From Bacteroidota bacterium (GTDB lineage Bacteria; Bacteroidota; Bacteroidia; JACPRZ01), in assembly GCA_016193485.1 (NCBI GenBank), contig JACPRZ010000012.1:97109-161108 (forward strand): 64,000 bases of DNA, written 5' to 3'. Position 1 is the stretch's first letter. Every line of letters begins with the position of its first letter. The position numbers were made by a program, and so were the translations under genes. Under the pieces are notes generated by a model that was given only the letters and a program-made list of their open reading frames with translations, was not told the origin of the DNA and made no database searches. Positions 1 through 8,852 of this stretch are shown piece by piece.

Positions 1-310
1 ACAACGGGGTTGATACCCTGACAGGTTTTGTCCATTTCCGGATATTTTTCAGATTATGTTCTATTTCCGCAATGGTTATTCCGAATTCAGTTGTATATGC
101 TTCGGCTTCGGATTTATTGAGATCGCTTTTCATGGCGGCATACAAATTCTTTTCGTGAACCAGAAACGCTTTTTTAAGGGTTGTCAGTTGCTTAATCCTG
201 AATTGGATATCCTTTGTTGCGCCTGAATTGAAGTAATAACGCTGCGAATGTATAATGCCGGATTGGGAAGTATCAGCAGGATTGGCGTTATTATTTGATA
301 CGGTGTCCAT
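1..310 (-). CDS. Aldehyde dehydrogenase, N-terminal part (cut by window edge)
   Basis: Reading the minus strand from an ATG at 308-310 gives an open frame of 103 codons that runs off the left edge. The translation has an N-terminal helical region (QLTTLKKAFLVHEKNLYAAM, then KSDLNKSEAEAYTTEFG and NIRKWTKPVRVSTPL). This is the pattern at the start of class-3-type NAD(P)-dependent aldehyde dehydrogenases, where the helices precede the Rossmann domain. The catalytic Cys and Glu lie outside the window, so the substrate cannot be inferred. The start is 4 bp downstream of the stop of the TonB receptor gene, suggesting cotranscription. The family call rests on the N-terminal pattern only. Confidence 0.7.
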   Translation of the reverse strand, partial: MDTVSNNNANPADTSQSGIIHSQRYYFNSGATKDIQFRIKQLTTLKKAFLVHEKNLYAAMKSDLNKSEAEAYTTEFGITIAEIEHNLKNIRKWTKPVRVSTPL

Positions 311-314
311 TGAT

Positions 315-2789
315 TCAGAATTTCATGGAATATTGAATTGCAACGGTTCGTGGCGGCTGCATATCTCCGGGACGCTCCATATATTCACTGTTGAATACGT
401 TTGCGGACACCAGGGAAATTTTTGAATTTTTTGATGCCTGGAATGAAATTCTTGCATCGGATACAATATCGCCTTTATTGTGATTCCTGCGGTATTCTTT
501 AACTCCCTTGATAACGAGTGGTTCCTCAAATGTTGCATCAATATTGACAATATTACTGTTATACCGGATGCTCCATCCGAATGAGAAATTTTTATAAACA
601 AATTCCAGGTCCGCTTTTGCCATGTGATTAAAACGATACTTAAGCATATTTGAAGAAGTATCCGTCAAGGTGGTGAGATATAAAGAATCATTGTTGAAAT
701 TTACAGGAATCATGTACGTATATCCCCCAAGGAGATTGACAGTAACCCCCCCCAATTTTCCCGTGCCGGCAGCGCTTATTTCTATTCCTTTGATCTGAGC
801 CCTGCCTATATTCATCGCTTTCACTCCAAAGTATTTTTCTACTGAATCATATAATGCTTTTAAAATGTTTCCAGGAGGAACACCGTGGCTTAATAAGTAG
901 GGAACCATAAGCGTATCAGTTGTCATGCTGTCAAGGTCTATCCATTCAGGGTAATACAATCCGAATACGAATTCAATCATATCATTGTATTCCGTCCAGA
1001 ATCCGGCTATATCTATGTACCCTTTCCAATCCGATACTTTAAAACCCTGCTTAAAACCGAGTTCACCACTCCACCCGGTTTCGGGTTGAAGAGATATGTT
1101 TGGAAAAATATTAATATTACTCACTGAGGTGTTAATATATTTTTCGGCTATTGACGGAAAACGGTATCCCTGACCGAACGAAGATCTGAGATATGTTTCT
1201 TCTAAGAGGCGGTAGTTTAATCCTGCGCGCATAACCGGGTAAAAGGGTATAGTAACGGTATTTGATTTCAGCCGGAATGAATATATAGTTTCGGCAGTAT
1301 CAATACGGAAATATTCGGTGCGAAGTCCTGCCGATATGGATAGCCGGTTAATTCGTTTATCTGCCTGAATGTATCCCGCAAAACTGTTCCCAACGCGTTT
1401 TCCATACAGGGTAGACCTGACGATGGTATTAGTGCGAACTATTCCGCCTGTTAATGTAAGATTGTTGTTAAACCTTTTCTGGTATTGGTATTCCGAATAA
1501 AAAATATTATCAAAAGTATTCTGGCCGGTTTCATTGATAACAGCGGTATTCAGGTAGCGGTTTTTCAGGGAGTGTTTGCCGCCTTTTTTGGTATGATAAA
1601 TAATAAACGGATCAACATTTGTATTCACATGGGTAAACCCGGTAATGGTGGTATTGGGAGTATCAAGACCTCCTTTAGGACGGTAGGCGCCCGAATCGGC
1701 ATCTTCCCACATAAAAAACCACCCCCCCCTTATATTGATCGTTGTGGCGTTTATTCCGGCACTTAATCCTTCAATTTTTTTAAACCTGTATCTTGTATTG
1801 ATAAATGCTTTACCCCACTGTTCTTTTTCCCCTTCCCGGTATCCCATATCTGAAAAAATATTTCCGCCTGCAACCAGGTCAAGGTTATTAATTTTACGGC
1901 TGTGCATCATATTCATGCCGGTATAAACGGGATTGGCGTTACCCCACCATTTTAACGGCTTGTAAAAATCCCCATTGGTATCGCGCTTGGCTCCGGTAAT
2001 AGTATCAATACGTACAGGGTCGCTATAAAACCCTTGGAAAATATTTATTGAGGTAAGCGAAGTGTGTTTTTTATTTACACCTGCTTCATTATCTTTCGGA
2101 TAAGCGGTGCGGATATTGACTACTCCGTTTAATGCGGATGATCCGAACAGCGCTGATGAAGCGCCTTTAATCACTTCAATCTGTTCCAGGTTTTCTACCG
2201 GCAGAAAACTCCACTTCACTTCATTGGTGGCTGCGGTCAGCATCGGCATATCATCTACTAAAACAAGTACCCTGCTGCCGGCACCATAGGTATAACCGGC
2301 CCCCCCCCGGATATTGGGTTGCCTGTCAACCATGTGAACCCCGGGAACCTGCGACATTACATTTTCAAGATTGTATGTGTTTTTATTGGTAATTAACTGC
2401 GGTCTGATGACTTCCATGGAAACGGTGACTTCCTCTATCTTTTGCTCAAATTTTCCCGCAGAAACGACAACCAGATCCAACTCGGTTACACTTTCTTCCA
2501 TTTCAATATTCAGTTCGGTATTTTGGGTTGAGGAGATAGTGACGGTACGCTGAATGGATTTGAATCCGAGAAACCGGAATAATATATTGTGCTGTCCGGG
2601 TGATAGTGTAATCCTGTATTCACCGTTTATATCGGTTGCGGTTCCGGAAGTATCATCAACAATAATATTTACTCCCGGTAACGGCTCCTGGTTTTTACCG
2701 CTGACAATTTTCCCGTGTAAAGCACTTTCCTGGGCAAAAATGCAAAGCGGGAAAAGGAGCATAATAAAAATTCCGTTAACTTTTTTCAC
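315..2789 (-). CDS. TonB-dependent outer-membrane receptor with CarboxypepD_reg-like domain
   Basis: The 824-residue protein has a signal peptide (about residues 1-19, cleavage before QES). A carboxypeptidase-regulatory-like beta-sandwich follows (about 23-105, with PLPGVNIIV and GEYRITLSPG), then a TonB plug (about 115-230, with LVLVDDMPM and IEVIKGASSALFGSSALNGV). A long beta-barrel ends in an aromatic residue (SMKF), as outer-membrane proteins do. It should import a ligand through the outer membrane using TonB energy. No SusD partner is adjacent, so a polysaccharide-utilisation role is not supported; siderophore, cofactor or peptide uptake is equally possible. The coding strand contains three G runs of 8, 8 and 9 bases (plus-strand C at 746-753, 1722-1729 and 2300-2308), the last in the plug, which makes it a candidate for slipped-strand variation. 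The frame is intact here. Confidence 0.9.
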   Translation of the reverse strand: MKKVNGIFIMLLFPLCIFAQESALHGKIVSGKNQEPLPGVNIIVDDTSGTATDINGEYRITLSPGQHNILFRFLGFKSIQRTVTISSTQNTELNIEMEESVTELDLVVVSAGKFEQKIEEVTVSMEVIRPQLITNKNTYNLENVMSQVPGVHMVDRQPNIRGGAGYTYGAGSRVLVLVDDMPMLTAATNEVKWSFLPVENLEQIEVIKGASSALFGSSALNGVVNIRTAYPKDNEAGVNKKHTSLTSINIFQGFYSDPVRIDTITGAKRDTNGDFYKPLKWWGNANPVYTGMNMMHSRKINNLDLVAGGNIFSDMGYREGEKEQWGKAFINTRYRFKKIEGLSAGINATTINIRGGWFFMWEDADSGAYRPKGGLDTPNTTITGFTHVNTNVDPFIIYHTKKGGKHSLKNRYLNTAVINETGQNTFDNIFYSEYQYQKRFNNNLTLTGGIVRTNTIVRSTLYGKRVGNSFAGYIQADKRINRLSISAGLRTEYFRIDTAETIYSFRLKSNTVTIPFYPVMRAGLNYRLLEETYLRSSFGQGYRFPSIAEKYINTSVSNINIFPNISLQPETGWSGELGFKQGFKVSDWKGYIDIAGFWTEYNDMIEFVFGLYYPEWIDLDSMTTDTLMVPYLLSHGVPPGNILKALYDSVEKYFGVKAMNIGRAQIKGIEISAAGTGKLGGVTVNLLGGYTYMIPVNFNNDSLYLTTLTDTSSNMLKYRFNHMAKADLEFVYKNFSFGWSIRYNSNIVNIDATFEEPLVIKGVKEYRRNHNKGDIVSDARISFQASKNSKISLVSANVFNSEYMERPGDMQPPRTVAIQYSMKF

Positions 2790-2858
2790 CGGTAATTTCC
2801 TGAAATTTTGGGTAAAAATACAAACAAAAGAAACGTGCTGAAACCTGGTTTGTTAACG

Positions 2859-4055
2859 TCAGATAATCATGAACTCCTTAAACTTCGTCAACCCTTCTTT
2901 CAGGTCATTGAGGTTTATTCCTGAATAAGCGATACGGATATAAAACTTTTTTTCTCCGGGCATGATTTTTCCGAAATGCTGTCTTGTGCAGAAGGATACC
3001 CCGGTGTTATGCAATACCTCTTTCCGGAGGGTATCGTAATCCTTGAAACCTTTTGCGCGCATGGCTTCGGTGACATCGGGATAAAGATAAAAGGTCGCAT
3101 TGGGTCTGTAACACCGGATTCCTTCAATGGATTGAATTATTTCATGAGCCGCATCACGCCTTTCTTTCAGGATATTCAGAATATTTTTTACACCCTCCTG
3201 GTTTCCGGTGAGCCCTTCAACAGCCCCGTATTGAATAAAATGGTTTGTACACGATTCAAAATTTACATTCAGTTTGGCGATGACATCAACTATTTTTTTC
3301 GGACCTACGGCAGCGCCAAGCCGCCATCCGGCCATGGCGAATTTTTTGGAGAAAGCGTACAGGATTACAGTTCTTTTTTCCATTCCTGGAAGCGAAGCGA
3401 TGGAACAACTTTTTCCCTTATAGCGGATGTCAAAATACGCCTCATCGCTCAGCACAATTAAATCATGATTAATTGCGAGCCGCGCGATTTCATTTAATTC
3501 TTCTTGAGAACATTCAGCACCGGTGGGATTATGAAGATCATTAAGAATAAAAAGCCGGGTTCGTTTTGAAATGGATTTTTTTATCGAATCGACATCTATT
3601 GCGAAATTCTTTTTCCCTTCAATATAACCGTATGGAACCGGCACCCCGCCATTGAATTCAATCTGCGATTCGTAAATCGGGTACCCCGGATTCGGATAGA
3701 GCACTTCATCACCGGGATTCATCAGCGCAAGAAGAAATTTTCCGATTACCGGCTTCCCGCCAGGTTGTATGGCAACATTTTCAAATGTATAACTGGTACC
3801 ATGGGAACCGTTGAGGTCAGCGGCAATCATTTCCCGCAGTTTCTGAATGCCTGCAGTCGGGCAATATCCTGTTTTACCTTCCTTTATTGCTTTAAATGAG
3901 CCGTAAATCACCGTTGCCGGAGTAGGTATGTTGATGTCGCCAAGATGGAACGGATAGATTTTGTTTCCTTTTGCCGCCCAGGCGGCCGCTTCGGCAGAAA
4001 CTGCAAAGGCGGTTTCGGTTCCCAAACGTGATATTCTGTCAGCAATATGTATCAT
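2859..4055 (-). CDS. PLP-dependent aminotransferase, class I/II
   Basis: This 398-residue fold-type I aminotransferase has the usual landmarks in order: a substrate-side GDINIPTP segment, the cofactor-binding LHNPTGAECS loop, the Asp-Tyr pair in LSDEAYFDIRY, and the Schiff-base lysine in AFSKKFAMAGWRLG at roughly residue 235. The Arg in KFYIRIAYSG near the C-terminus fits the carboxylate-binding arginine. Length is normal for aspartate/tyrosine-type aminotransferases. Substrate specificity cannot be read from sequence. It starts 17 bp after the transketolase-like gene on the same strand, so the two are probably cotranscribed. The ATG at 4055 places the first conserved region at a normal distance from the N-terminus. 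Confidence 0.88.
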   Translation of the reverse strand: MIHIADRISRLGTETAFAVSAEAAAWAAKGNKIYPFHLGDINIPTPATVIYGSFKAIKEGKTGYCPTAGIQKLREMIAADLNGSHGTSYTFENVAIQPGGKPVIGKFLLALMNPGDEVLYPNPGYPIYESQIEFNGGVPVPYGYIEGKKNFAIDVDSIKKSISKRTRLFILNDLHNPTGAECSQEELNEIARLAINHDLIVLSDEAYFDIRYKGKSCSIASLPGMEKRTVILYAFSKKFAMAGWRLGAAVGPKKIVDVIAKLNVNFESCTNHFIQYGAVEGLTGNQEGVKNILNILKERRDAAHEIIQSIEGIRCYRPNATFYLYPDVTEAMRAKGFKDYDTLRKEVLHNTGVSFCTRQHFGKIMPGEKKFYIRIAYSGINLNDLKEGLTKFKEFMII

Positions 4056-4072
4056 AATATCCTGATATCACC

Positions 4073-6421
4073 TCATTTTTTATTCCTGATAAACTCCACT
4101 ATTGACCTGTATTGACTTTCTCCATCCAACCCTGCCTCGGCTATCACGCTTTCCGCTTTTCCGCTTCCAAGGAAATGACCTTTTTTGAAAGGATAAAGCG
4201 TATGCTTTCTTCCTGCGGATGATAAAATCCACCTGTACATGGTTGGCAAAGTGAAACCGGTTATTCCCATCGCCTGTCGCGCAATTTTTTCAGGGAATAT
4301 TTTTTCCTGTTCTTTCCCAGGCAAAAGGTCAAAGAGTTCAGCGCTTGATACGTACCAGGCGGCAACATCAATTTTTTTCCTTCGCAAAACCGGCAGTGCA
4401 CGGGAAACGAATTCATAAGCGACTTCGCTGCCCTGCAAAACGATTGCGCAATCCGGATTCTTCTTTTTGGATTTAAGGAGTTGATACACTCCTTTTATTG
4501 ATGCAGTTGCCGGTTCCAGCCCGGCACTATTCCTGTCTATGATTGTTTCATTGGGCCTGGTAACAAACGGTACGATAACTGCAGGGCGTTTACAGAAGGT
4601 TTCCGAAACCAGATACCATATTTCCTGCGGATCCCATGGAGTCAGTGTTATGAGCGTTCCTCTCGGAAAATTTTCCTGTACAAGTTGCAACGGCTGAGGG
4701 TCAGCGTGGGTGGGACCATCTTCACCGGTTTTTATTCCGGCATGTGCGCAAATAAGGAAAAAAGGATTGTAGGGTTCATCCGCGATAACTTTGCGCGCCT
4801 GCCCGCCAATGGCATGAAGACGGGCTGCAATATGCCCGAGTGCTGCAATAAACGCACCGTAAGATGAACAGACACCAATATGTTTCCCATAGGAAGAAAT
4901 GCCTGACATGATTCCGGCCATTGCATCTTCGCAGATACCGCCAATGGATAGAGTGCGGGAAGAGGGATTGGTTTTGACGTTAAAATACCCGTCACCGAAT
5001 CCCTGCCCGATGATATTCACGCTGGTTGAACCGAGAAGGTCAGCGGCAGATGTAAAAAGCGAGCCACCGCTTTCTTTATTGTAGAAATGCAGTACCTTTC
5101 CGAGTTCGTTGCGAAGGGTTGTTGTTGTGCCCGGTTGCAATAATAGGGCTGGGAGGGGAATGGGGGATGTGCGGTAAACCTTGCTGATATCAGGTGCACC
5201 ATTTCGTTGTTTTCTTCCCATGCGGTTCAATTCTGTTTGCGAATAGAGCAGTTGCCGGGCAAGGAATGATGTTACCTGTTTATTTTTTTCAAGAACTTCC
5301 CTGATAATGAGCAGGGCATCCCAGAAACATTCTTCAACCATTGCAAGATTCGTCCCCCCCCTGCATTCCTGTTCATCTTTGCAGAGTTCAATATCTTTTC
5401 CTGTCAGGTCAAGCAATGGTTTAATGGCATTATAAAAACCCGCACTGCACAGCGGGTGTCCGGCACCGTGTGATTTTTTTCCTTCCATGCCGTAATTCCA
5501 CCCTTTTACAGTGCGGTAAACGATTGCAGTTGGCTGATCGTTACTGATGGCAAGCGCCTTCCGTTGCGCAGAAAAAATCTGATTAAAGTCCATTCCGTCT
5601 TCAACCGAAATCACATTCCAGTCGTGCATGTAGGCAAGTTCACAGGGATCCCATTGAACGTAGTCACCCGGTTTTGAACCCTCCCTGCACACTTTCTCAG
5701 AATCAATGGATGCCTGGTTCCAGTCAATATGTAAAATAACATTATGAAGTGAAGCGGTTCCTGCCGCAGCCAATGCTTCGCTTACCCTGCCGGGGGTGAG
5801 ACCGCCTTCTCCTTCAACAATATTAATTTTCGGTGCATTTTTCCCATAATAATCCGCGGCAGCAAATGCCAATCCGATAGATGAGGCAATGCCAACCCCG
5901 GAAGCGCCTGTAGAAAGGCGTAGAAACGGAGTAGCCGGTGTAGGATGGCCGTCAAGGGGTTTTGATTGAAATTTTCTGAAGAGGGGGGTATTGTTTACAG
6001 GGTTCCTTCTGAAGCCGGGGAGGTCTTCGAGGCGAAGGCGGTATTTAATATCGGCAGGCAGCAATTGAGGAGCGGCAATGCGGATTATTTCATCGCGTAA
6101 AGCCCAGTGGGAGTATAATCCAAGCGCCTTATGTCCGGCAGCATAGGAAAGGATATCGGCATCTTCACGGTCAGGATTTAAAAAATCATATTTAAGTAAA
6201 TCATACAGGAGTGCGGCAACAATCCTTCCGGAAGAGATGGAACCACCGGGATGTCCTGACAGAGGCGCATAATTGTACAGCGCTGCACACAGAGAACGGT
6301 AAATGGTGTCAAAGCGTTCAAAATTTTTCAGTTCTTCAGCAGTAATTCCGGCTTCCTGCAATGAAACTGAAGATGAGATCACATGGTATTCCGCCCGCCT
6401 GGGTCCAAAAGGGAGAGTCAT
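4073..6421 (-). CDS. Transketolase-like thiamine-diphosphate enzyme (long form)
   Basis: The 782-residue protein has the transketolase layout: an N-terminal pyrophosphate domain (SGHPGGSISSGRI, SYAAGHKALGLY), a central pyrimidine domain with the catalytic-Glu region (SIGGICEDAMAGIMSGIS) and a C-terminal domain (GEDGPTHADPQPL, ITLTPWDP). Typical transketolases are about 660-680 residues, so this is a longer variant. The cofactor motif differs from the usual GDG...N form: the sequence reads VEGEGGLTPGR, then IDWNQASID about 30 residues later, so Asp is replaced by Glu and the Asn-Asn-type end by Asn-Gln. The active site otherwise looks complete. It could act in the pentose-phosphate pathway or on another ketose/2-oxo acid donor; a pathway name would be a guess. 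One 8-base G run (plus-strand C 5354-5361) lies in frame. Confidence 0.8.
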   Translation of the reverse strand: MTLPFGPRRAEYHVISSSVSLQEAGITAEELKNFERFDTIYRSLCAALYNYAPLSGHPGGSISSGRIVAALLYDLLKYDFLNPDREDADILSYAAGHKALGLYSHWALRDEIIRIAAPQLLPADIKYRLRLEDLPGFRRNPVNNTPLFRKFQSKPLDGHPTPATPFLRLSTGASGVGIASSIGLAFAAADYYGKNAPKINIVEGEGGLTPGRVSEALAAAGTASLHNVILHIDWNQASIDSEKVCREGSKPGDYVQWDPCELAYMHDWNVISVEDGMDFNQIFSAQRKALAISNDQPTAIVYRTVKGWNYGMEGKKSHGAGHPLCSAGFYNAIKPLLDLTGKDIELCKDEQECRGGTNLAMVEECFWDALLIIREVLEKNKQVTSFLARQLLYSQTELNRMGRKQRNGAPDISKVYRTSPIPLPALLLQPGTTTTLRNELGKVLHFYNKESGGSLFTSAADLLGSTSVNIIGQGFGDGYFNVKTNPSSRTLSIGGICEDAMAGIMSGISSYGKHIGVCSSYGAFIAALGHIAARLHAIGGQARKVIADEPYNPFFLICAHAGIKTGEDGPTHADPQPLQLVQENFPRGTLITLTPWDPQEIWYLVSETFCKRPAVIVPFVTRPNETIIDRNSAGLEPATASIKGVYQLLKSKKKNPDCAIVLQGSEVAYEFVSRALPVLRRKKIDVAAWYVSSAELFDLLPGKEQEKIFPEKIARQAMGITGFTLPTMYRWILSSAGRKHTLYPFKKGHFLGSGKAESVIAEAGLDGESQYRSIVEFIRNKK

Positions 6422-6448
6422 AAGTATTTCAAAACCTAATACGCAAAG

Positions 6449-6548
6449 CCCCGCACATAAGAATAATGATTGTGAAACTCATAGATGTACTGAATAACGG
6501 TTAAGTTTCACTCATGGTTTATGAGTGGGGTCAAATTTATGTGCGGGA
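6449..6548. mobile_element. 100-bp MITE-like element with terminal inverted repeats and 5-bp target duplication
   Basis: The segment begins CCCCGCACATAA (6449-6460) and ends TTATGTGCGGGA (6537-6548). The ends are inverted repeats matching at 11 of 12 positions. Directly outside lie CAAAG (6444-6448) and CAAAG (6549-6553), a candidate 5-bp target-site duplication. The interior holds two overlapping hairpins, GTGAAACT/AGTTTCAC (6472-6479 with 6504-6511) and CACTCAT/ATGAGTG (6509-6515 with 6521-6527), which cannot form together. There is no coding capacity. It sits between the divergent transketolase and gcvT genes. The structure was found by eye; the parent transposase family is unknown. Confidence 0.5.
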
Positions 6549-6670
6549 CAAAGATTAGAAAAAAAAGCAACCTCCGGGTGTTAAAGAAAACATGACTTTT
6601 GGCAGGAATTGAAAAGGCAATACCAGCGACTCAACTTATCATCAGCCAATTCTTTGTATTTTCGCCATCC

Positions 6671-7771
6671 ATGAACGATCACATGAAACAAACTCCTTTT
6701 ACTTCTTTCCATAAAGCCCTTGGCGCCAAAATAGTTCCTTTTGCAGGGTTTGAAATGCCGGTCTATTATTCGGGCATTAATGAAGAACATCTTGCCGTAA
6801 GAAACGGTGCCGGAATTTTTGATGTATCACATATGGGTGAGTTCATCATCAGCGGTGAGAAAGCCCTTGAACTGATACAATATATAAGTTCCAATGACGC
6901 CTCAAAACTGGTGGTCGGCCAGGCGCAATATTCCTGCATGCCGAATGAAAAGGGTGGGATTGTGGATGATATTTTGGTTTACCGGCTTGGAGAAAAGGAA
7001 TATTTACTTGTGGTAAATGCTTCGAACATTCAGAAGGATTGGGATTGGATCGTAAGGCAAAATTCTTTTGGCGCGCAAATGAAAAATGTTTCGGATGAAA
7101 CCGCCCTCCTTGCTGTTCAGGGTCCGAAAGCAACTGAAGTACTGCAGCCGCTGACCGGTACAGACCTTAAATTAATGAAGTATTATCACTTCGTATCCGG
7201 TACCTTGGCGGGAATTCCGGGAGTAATCATCTCGGCAACCGGCTATACCGGCTCCGGTGGCTTTGAACTTTTTTTCAAAGCGGAATATGCCGGAACAATC
7301 TGGAATGCAGTGATGGAGGCAGGAAGAAAATACGGATTAAGACCCTGCGGTCTTGGTGCACGCGATACCCTGCGGCTTGAAATGGCTTACTGCCTGTATG
7401 GCAATGATATTGATGATACAACTTCTCCCATTGAAGCCGGGCTGGGATGGATAACAAAATTCACAAAGAAATTTATCCATTGTGATAACCTCCTTGCTCA
7501 GAAAAATAATGGTGTCAGCCGGAAACTTATCGGTTTTGAAATGGCAGACCGGTCAATACCGAGGCAACACTATAAAATAATATCTTCCGGAGGTGAGATT
7601 ATCGGTGAAGTTACATCTGGCACAATGGCTCCCTTGTTAGGAAAAGGAATAGGTCTCGGTTATGTGAAAACCGGTTATGAAACGCCAGGCGCTGAAATTG
7701 CCATTCAAATCAGGAATAATGTTTCACCCGCAAGGTTGGTCAAAGTTCCATTCTTCAAAACCGGTGTTTAA
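6671..7771 (+). CDS. gcvT: Glycine cleavage system T protein (aminomethyltransferase)
   Basis: The 366-residue protein has the GcvT folate-binding layout: [20 protein letters not shown] at the N-terminus, then FDVSHMGEF, the [10 protein letters not shown] loop and [17 protein letters not shown] with the conserved Arg-Asp. The C-terminal domain includes [18 protein letters not shown]. It transfers the methylene group from the aminomethyl-lipoyl H protein to tetrahydrofolate, releasing ammonia. The H, P and L proteins are not in the window. I chose ATG 6671; ATG 6683 is four codons further in, and an upstream in-frame start at 6599 would add non-conserved residues. The coding strand is opposite to the transketolase cluster. 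Confidence 0.93.
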   Translation: MNDHMKQTPFTSFHKALGAKIVPFAGFEMPVYYSGINEEHLAVRNGAGIFDVSHMGEFIISGEKALELIQYISSNDASKLVVGQAQYSCMPNEKGGIVDDILVYRLGEKEYLLVVNASNIQKDWDWIVRQNSFGAQMKNVSDETALLAVQGPKATEVLQPLTGTDLKLMKYYHFVSGTLAGIPGVIISATGYTGSGGFELFFKAEYAGTIWNAVMEAGRKYGLRPCGLGARDTLRLEMAYCLYGNDIDDTTSPIEAGLGWITKFTKKFIHCDNLLAQKNNGVSRKLIGFEMADRSIPRQHYKIISSGGEIIGEVTSGTMAPLLGKGIGLGYVKTGYETPGAEIAIQIRNNVSPARLVKVPFFKTGV

Positions 7772-7805
7772 TCATTATTTTTACTTTTTATTTTCCGAGT
7801 ATTTT

Positions 7806-8798
7806 ATGAGACGAATTCTTTCCGGAATAATTTTATTTTTCTCTCCTGCTGTCGTCTTTTGTCAGATGACCAAAGTAAGGAATGTACCAATGATTGATTC
7901 TGTTGAACTCACTCCGGACTACGGTTTGCAACTTGAAGAGTTAATCGATCAATGTGAATTCGGTTATGTGGATAAGGATATCCTGCAGGAAACATTTTCC
8001 TTCCTGACGGTTCCGAAAAAAGAAAAAATAAAAATTTATATATGGAGATTCCGCTCACCCGTTCTGTCGGACACCGTTATAAAATATTTTGATAGAGCGG
8101 GAATGGCCACTGCTTCTATCAGGGATCTTCTGACCTTCGGGTATACATTTCCAAAATACCAGGAAAAAGCGCCTGTAGTTGCATTGTACCCGGCACAGAA
8201 TGTCCGGGGAGGGGAATATATGATTCCAATGATTGAAAAAGACACCGAATCGCTAAATAAAATCAAAGCAGGTGCCAATGATGGCGGGAAAAGGGGACTC
8301 CTGCTGGTGGAATGGGCTGGTTTCTGGCGCCTGGGTACCGCTTTTTTAGCCGTCAGGAAAAATTTGAGGGTCATTCAGCAGGGTGAAATTAAATTTGACC
8401 AACCTGATCTTACGCCATTCCTGGTCGACTGCCAGGTTGAGAAAGACCTGAAAAAACTTGATTTAACTGTTCCCGCGGATAAAAAGGGAAAAACCTTTAA
8501 GTATTTTTTAATTAATTCCTCATCACAGATTAAATATCCCGATCTGTTGCGTAAGGTCAAAAAAATCAATAACAAGTTTCGTCCGGGTAATTTATTTGAT
8601 CTCATAGCCGCTAAAGATACGGTGCTCAGAACGGATATAGCCGTGATCGCAACCGGTACCATGGCAGGACAAACGGATAACCGGTTTCCTATGGTAACGG
8701 GTCCCGATTGCCGGTTGGAGGTAATAGGGGTAAGCAACGACTTCAGGTTCGGGCCTGAAATTTCTTTTTTATTTGCACTACCGGGCGCCAAAAAATAA
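7806..8798 (+). CDS. Secreted protein of unknown function
   Basis: The ATG at 7806, 34 bp after the gcvT stop, gives a 330-residue protein with a clear signal peptide (MRRILSGIILFFSPAVVFC). An upstream frame overlapping gcvT has no signal-peptide character, so I rejected that longer form. The mature part is about 310 residues, mixed alpha/beta by composition, with no motif that I recognise. Its segments include DQCEFGYVDKDILQ, RFRSPVLSDTVIKYF and GGKRGLLLVEWAGFW. It is probably periplasmic or surface located. It lies between gcvT and a ComB-like gene on the same strand, but no functional link is evident. Confidence 0.75.
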   Translation: MRRILSGIILFFSPAVVFCQMTKVRNVPMIDSVELTPDYGLQLEELIDQCEFGYVDKDILQETFSFLTVPKKEKIKIYIWRFRSPVLSDTVIKYFDRAGMATASIRDLLTFGYTFPKYQEKAPVVALYPAQNVRGGEYMIPMIEKDTESLNKIKAGANDGGKRGLLLVEWAGFWRLGTAFLAVRKNLRVIQQGEIKFDQPDLTPFLVDCQVEKDLKKLDLTVPADKKGKTFKYFLINSSSQIKYPDLLRKVKKINNKFRPGNLFDLIAAKDTVLRTDIAVIATGTMAGQTDNRFPMVTGPDCRLEVIGVSNDFRFGPEISFLFALPGAKK

Positions 8799-8852
8799 CA
8801 CTGATATTTACCATGGTTTTACACTACAAAAATTTTTTCTGATATTTGCAGA

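Noticed and set aside
2976-3461. Long open frame on the plus strand across the aminotransferase gene
   Set aside because: It is antisense to a clear PLP aminotransferase, has no domain signature and reflects codon structure of the true gene.
8846-8852. TAnnTTTG-like sequence directly before the comB-like ATG
   Set aside because: It has one mismatch and leaves almost no room for a transcription start and ribosome binding; not strong enough to report.
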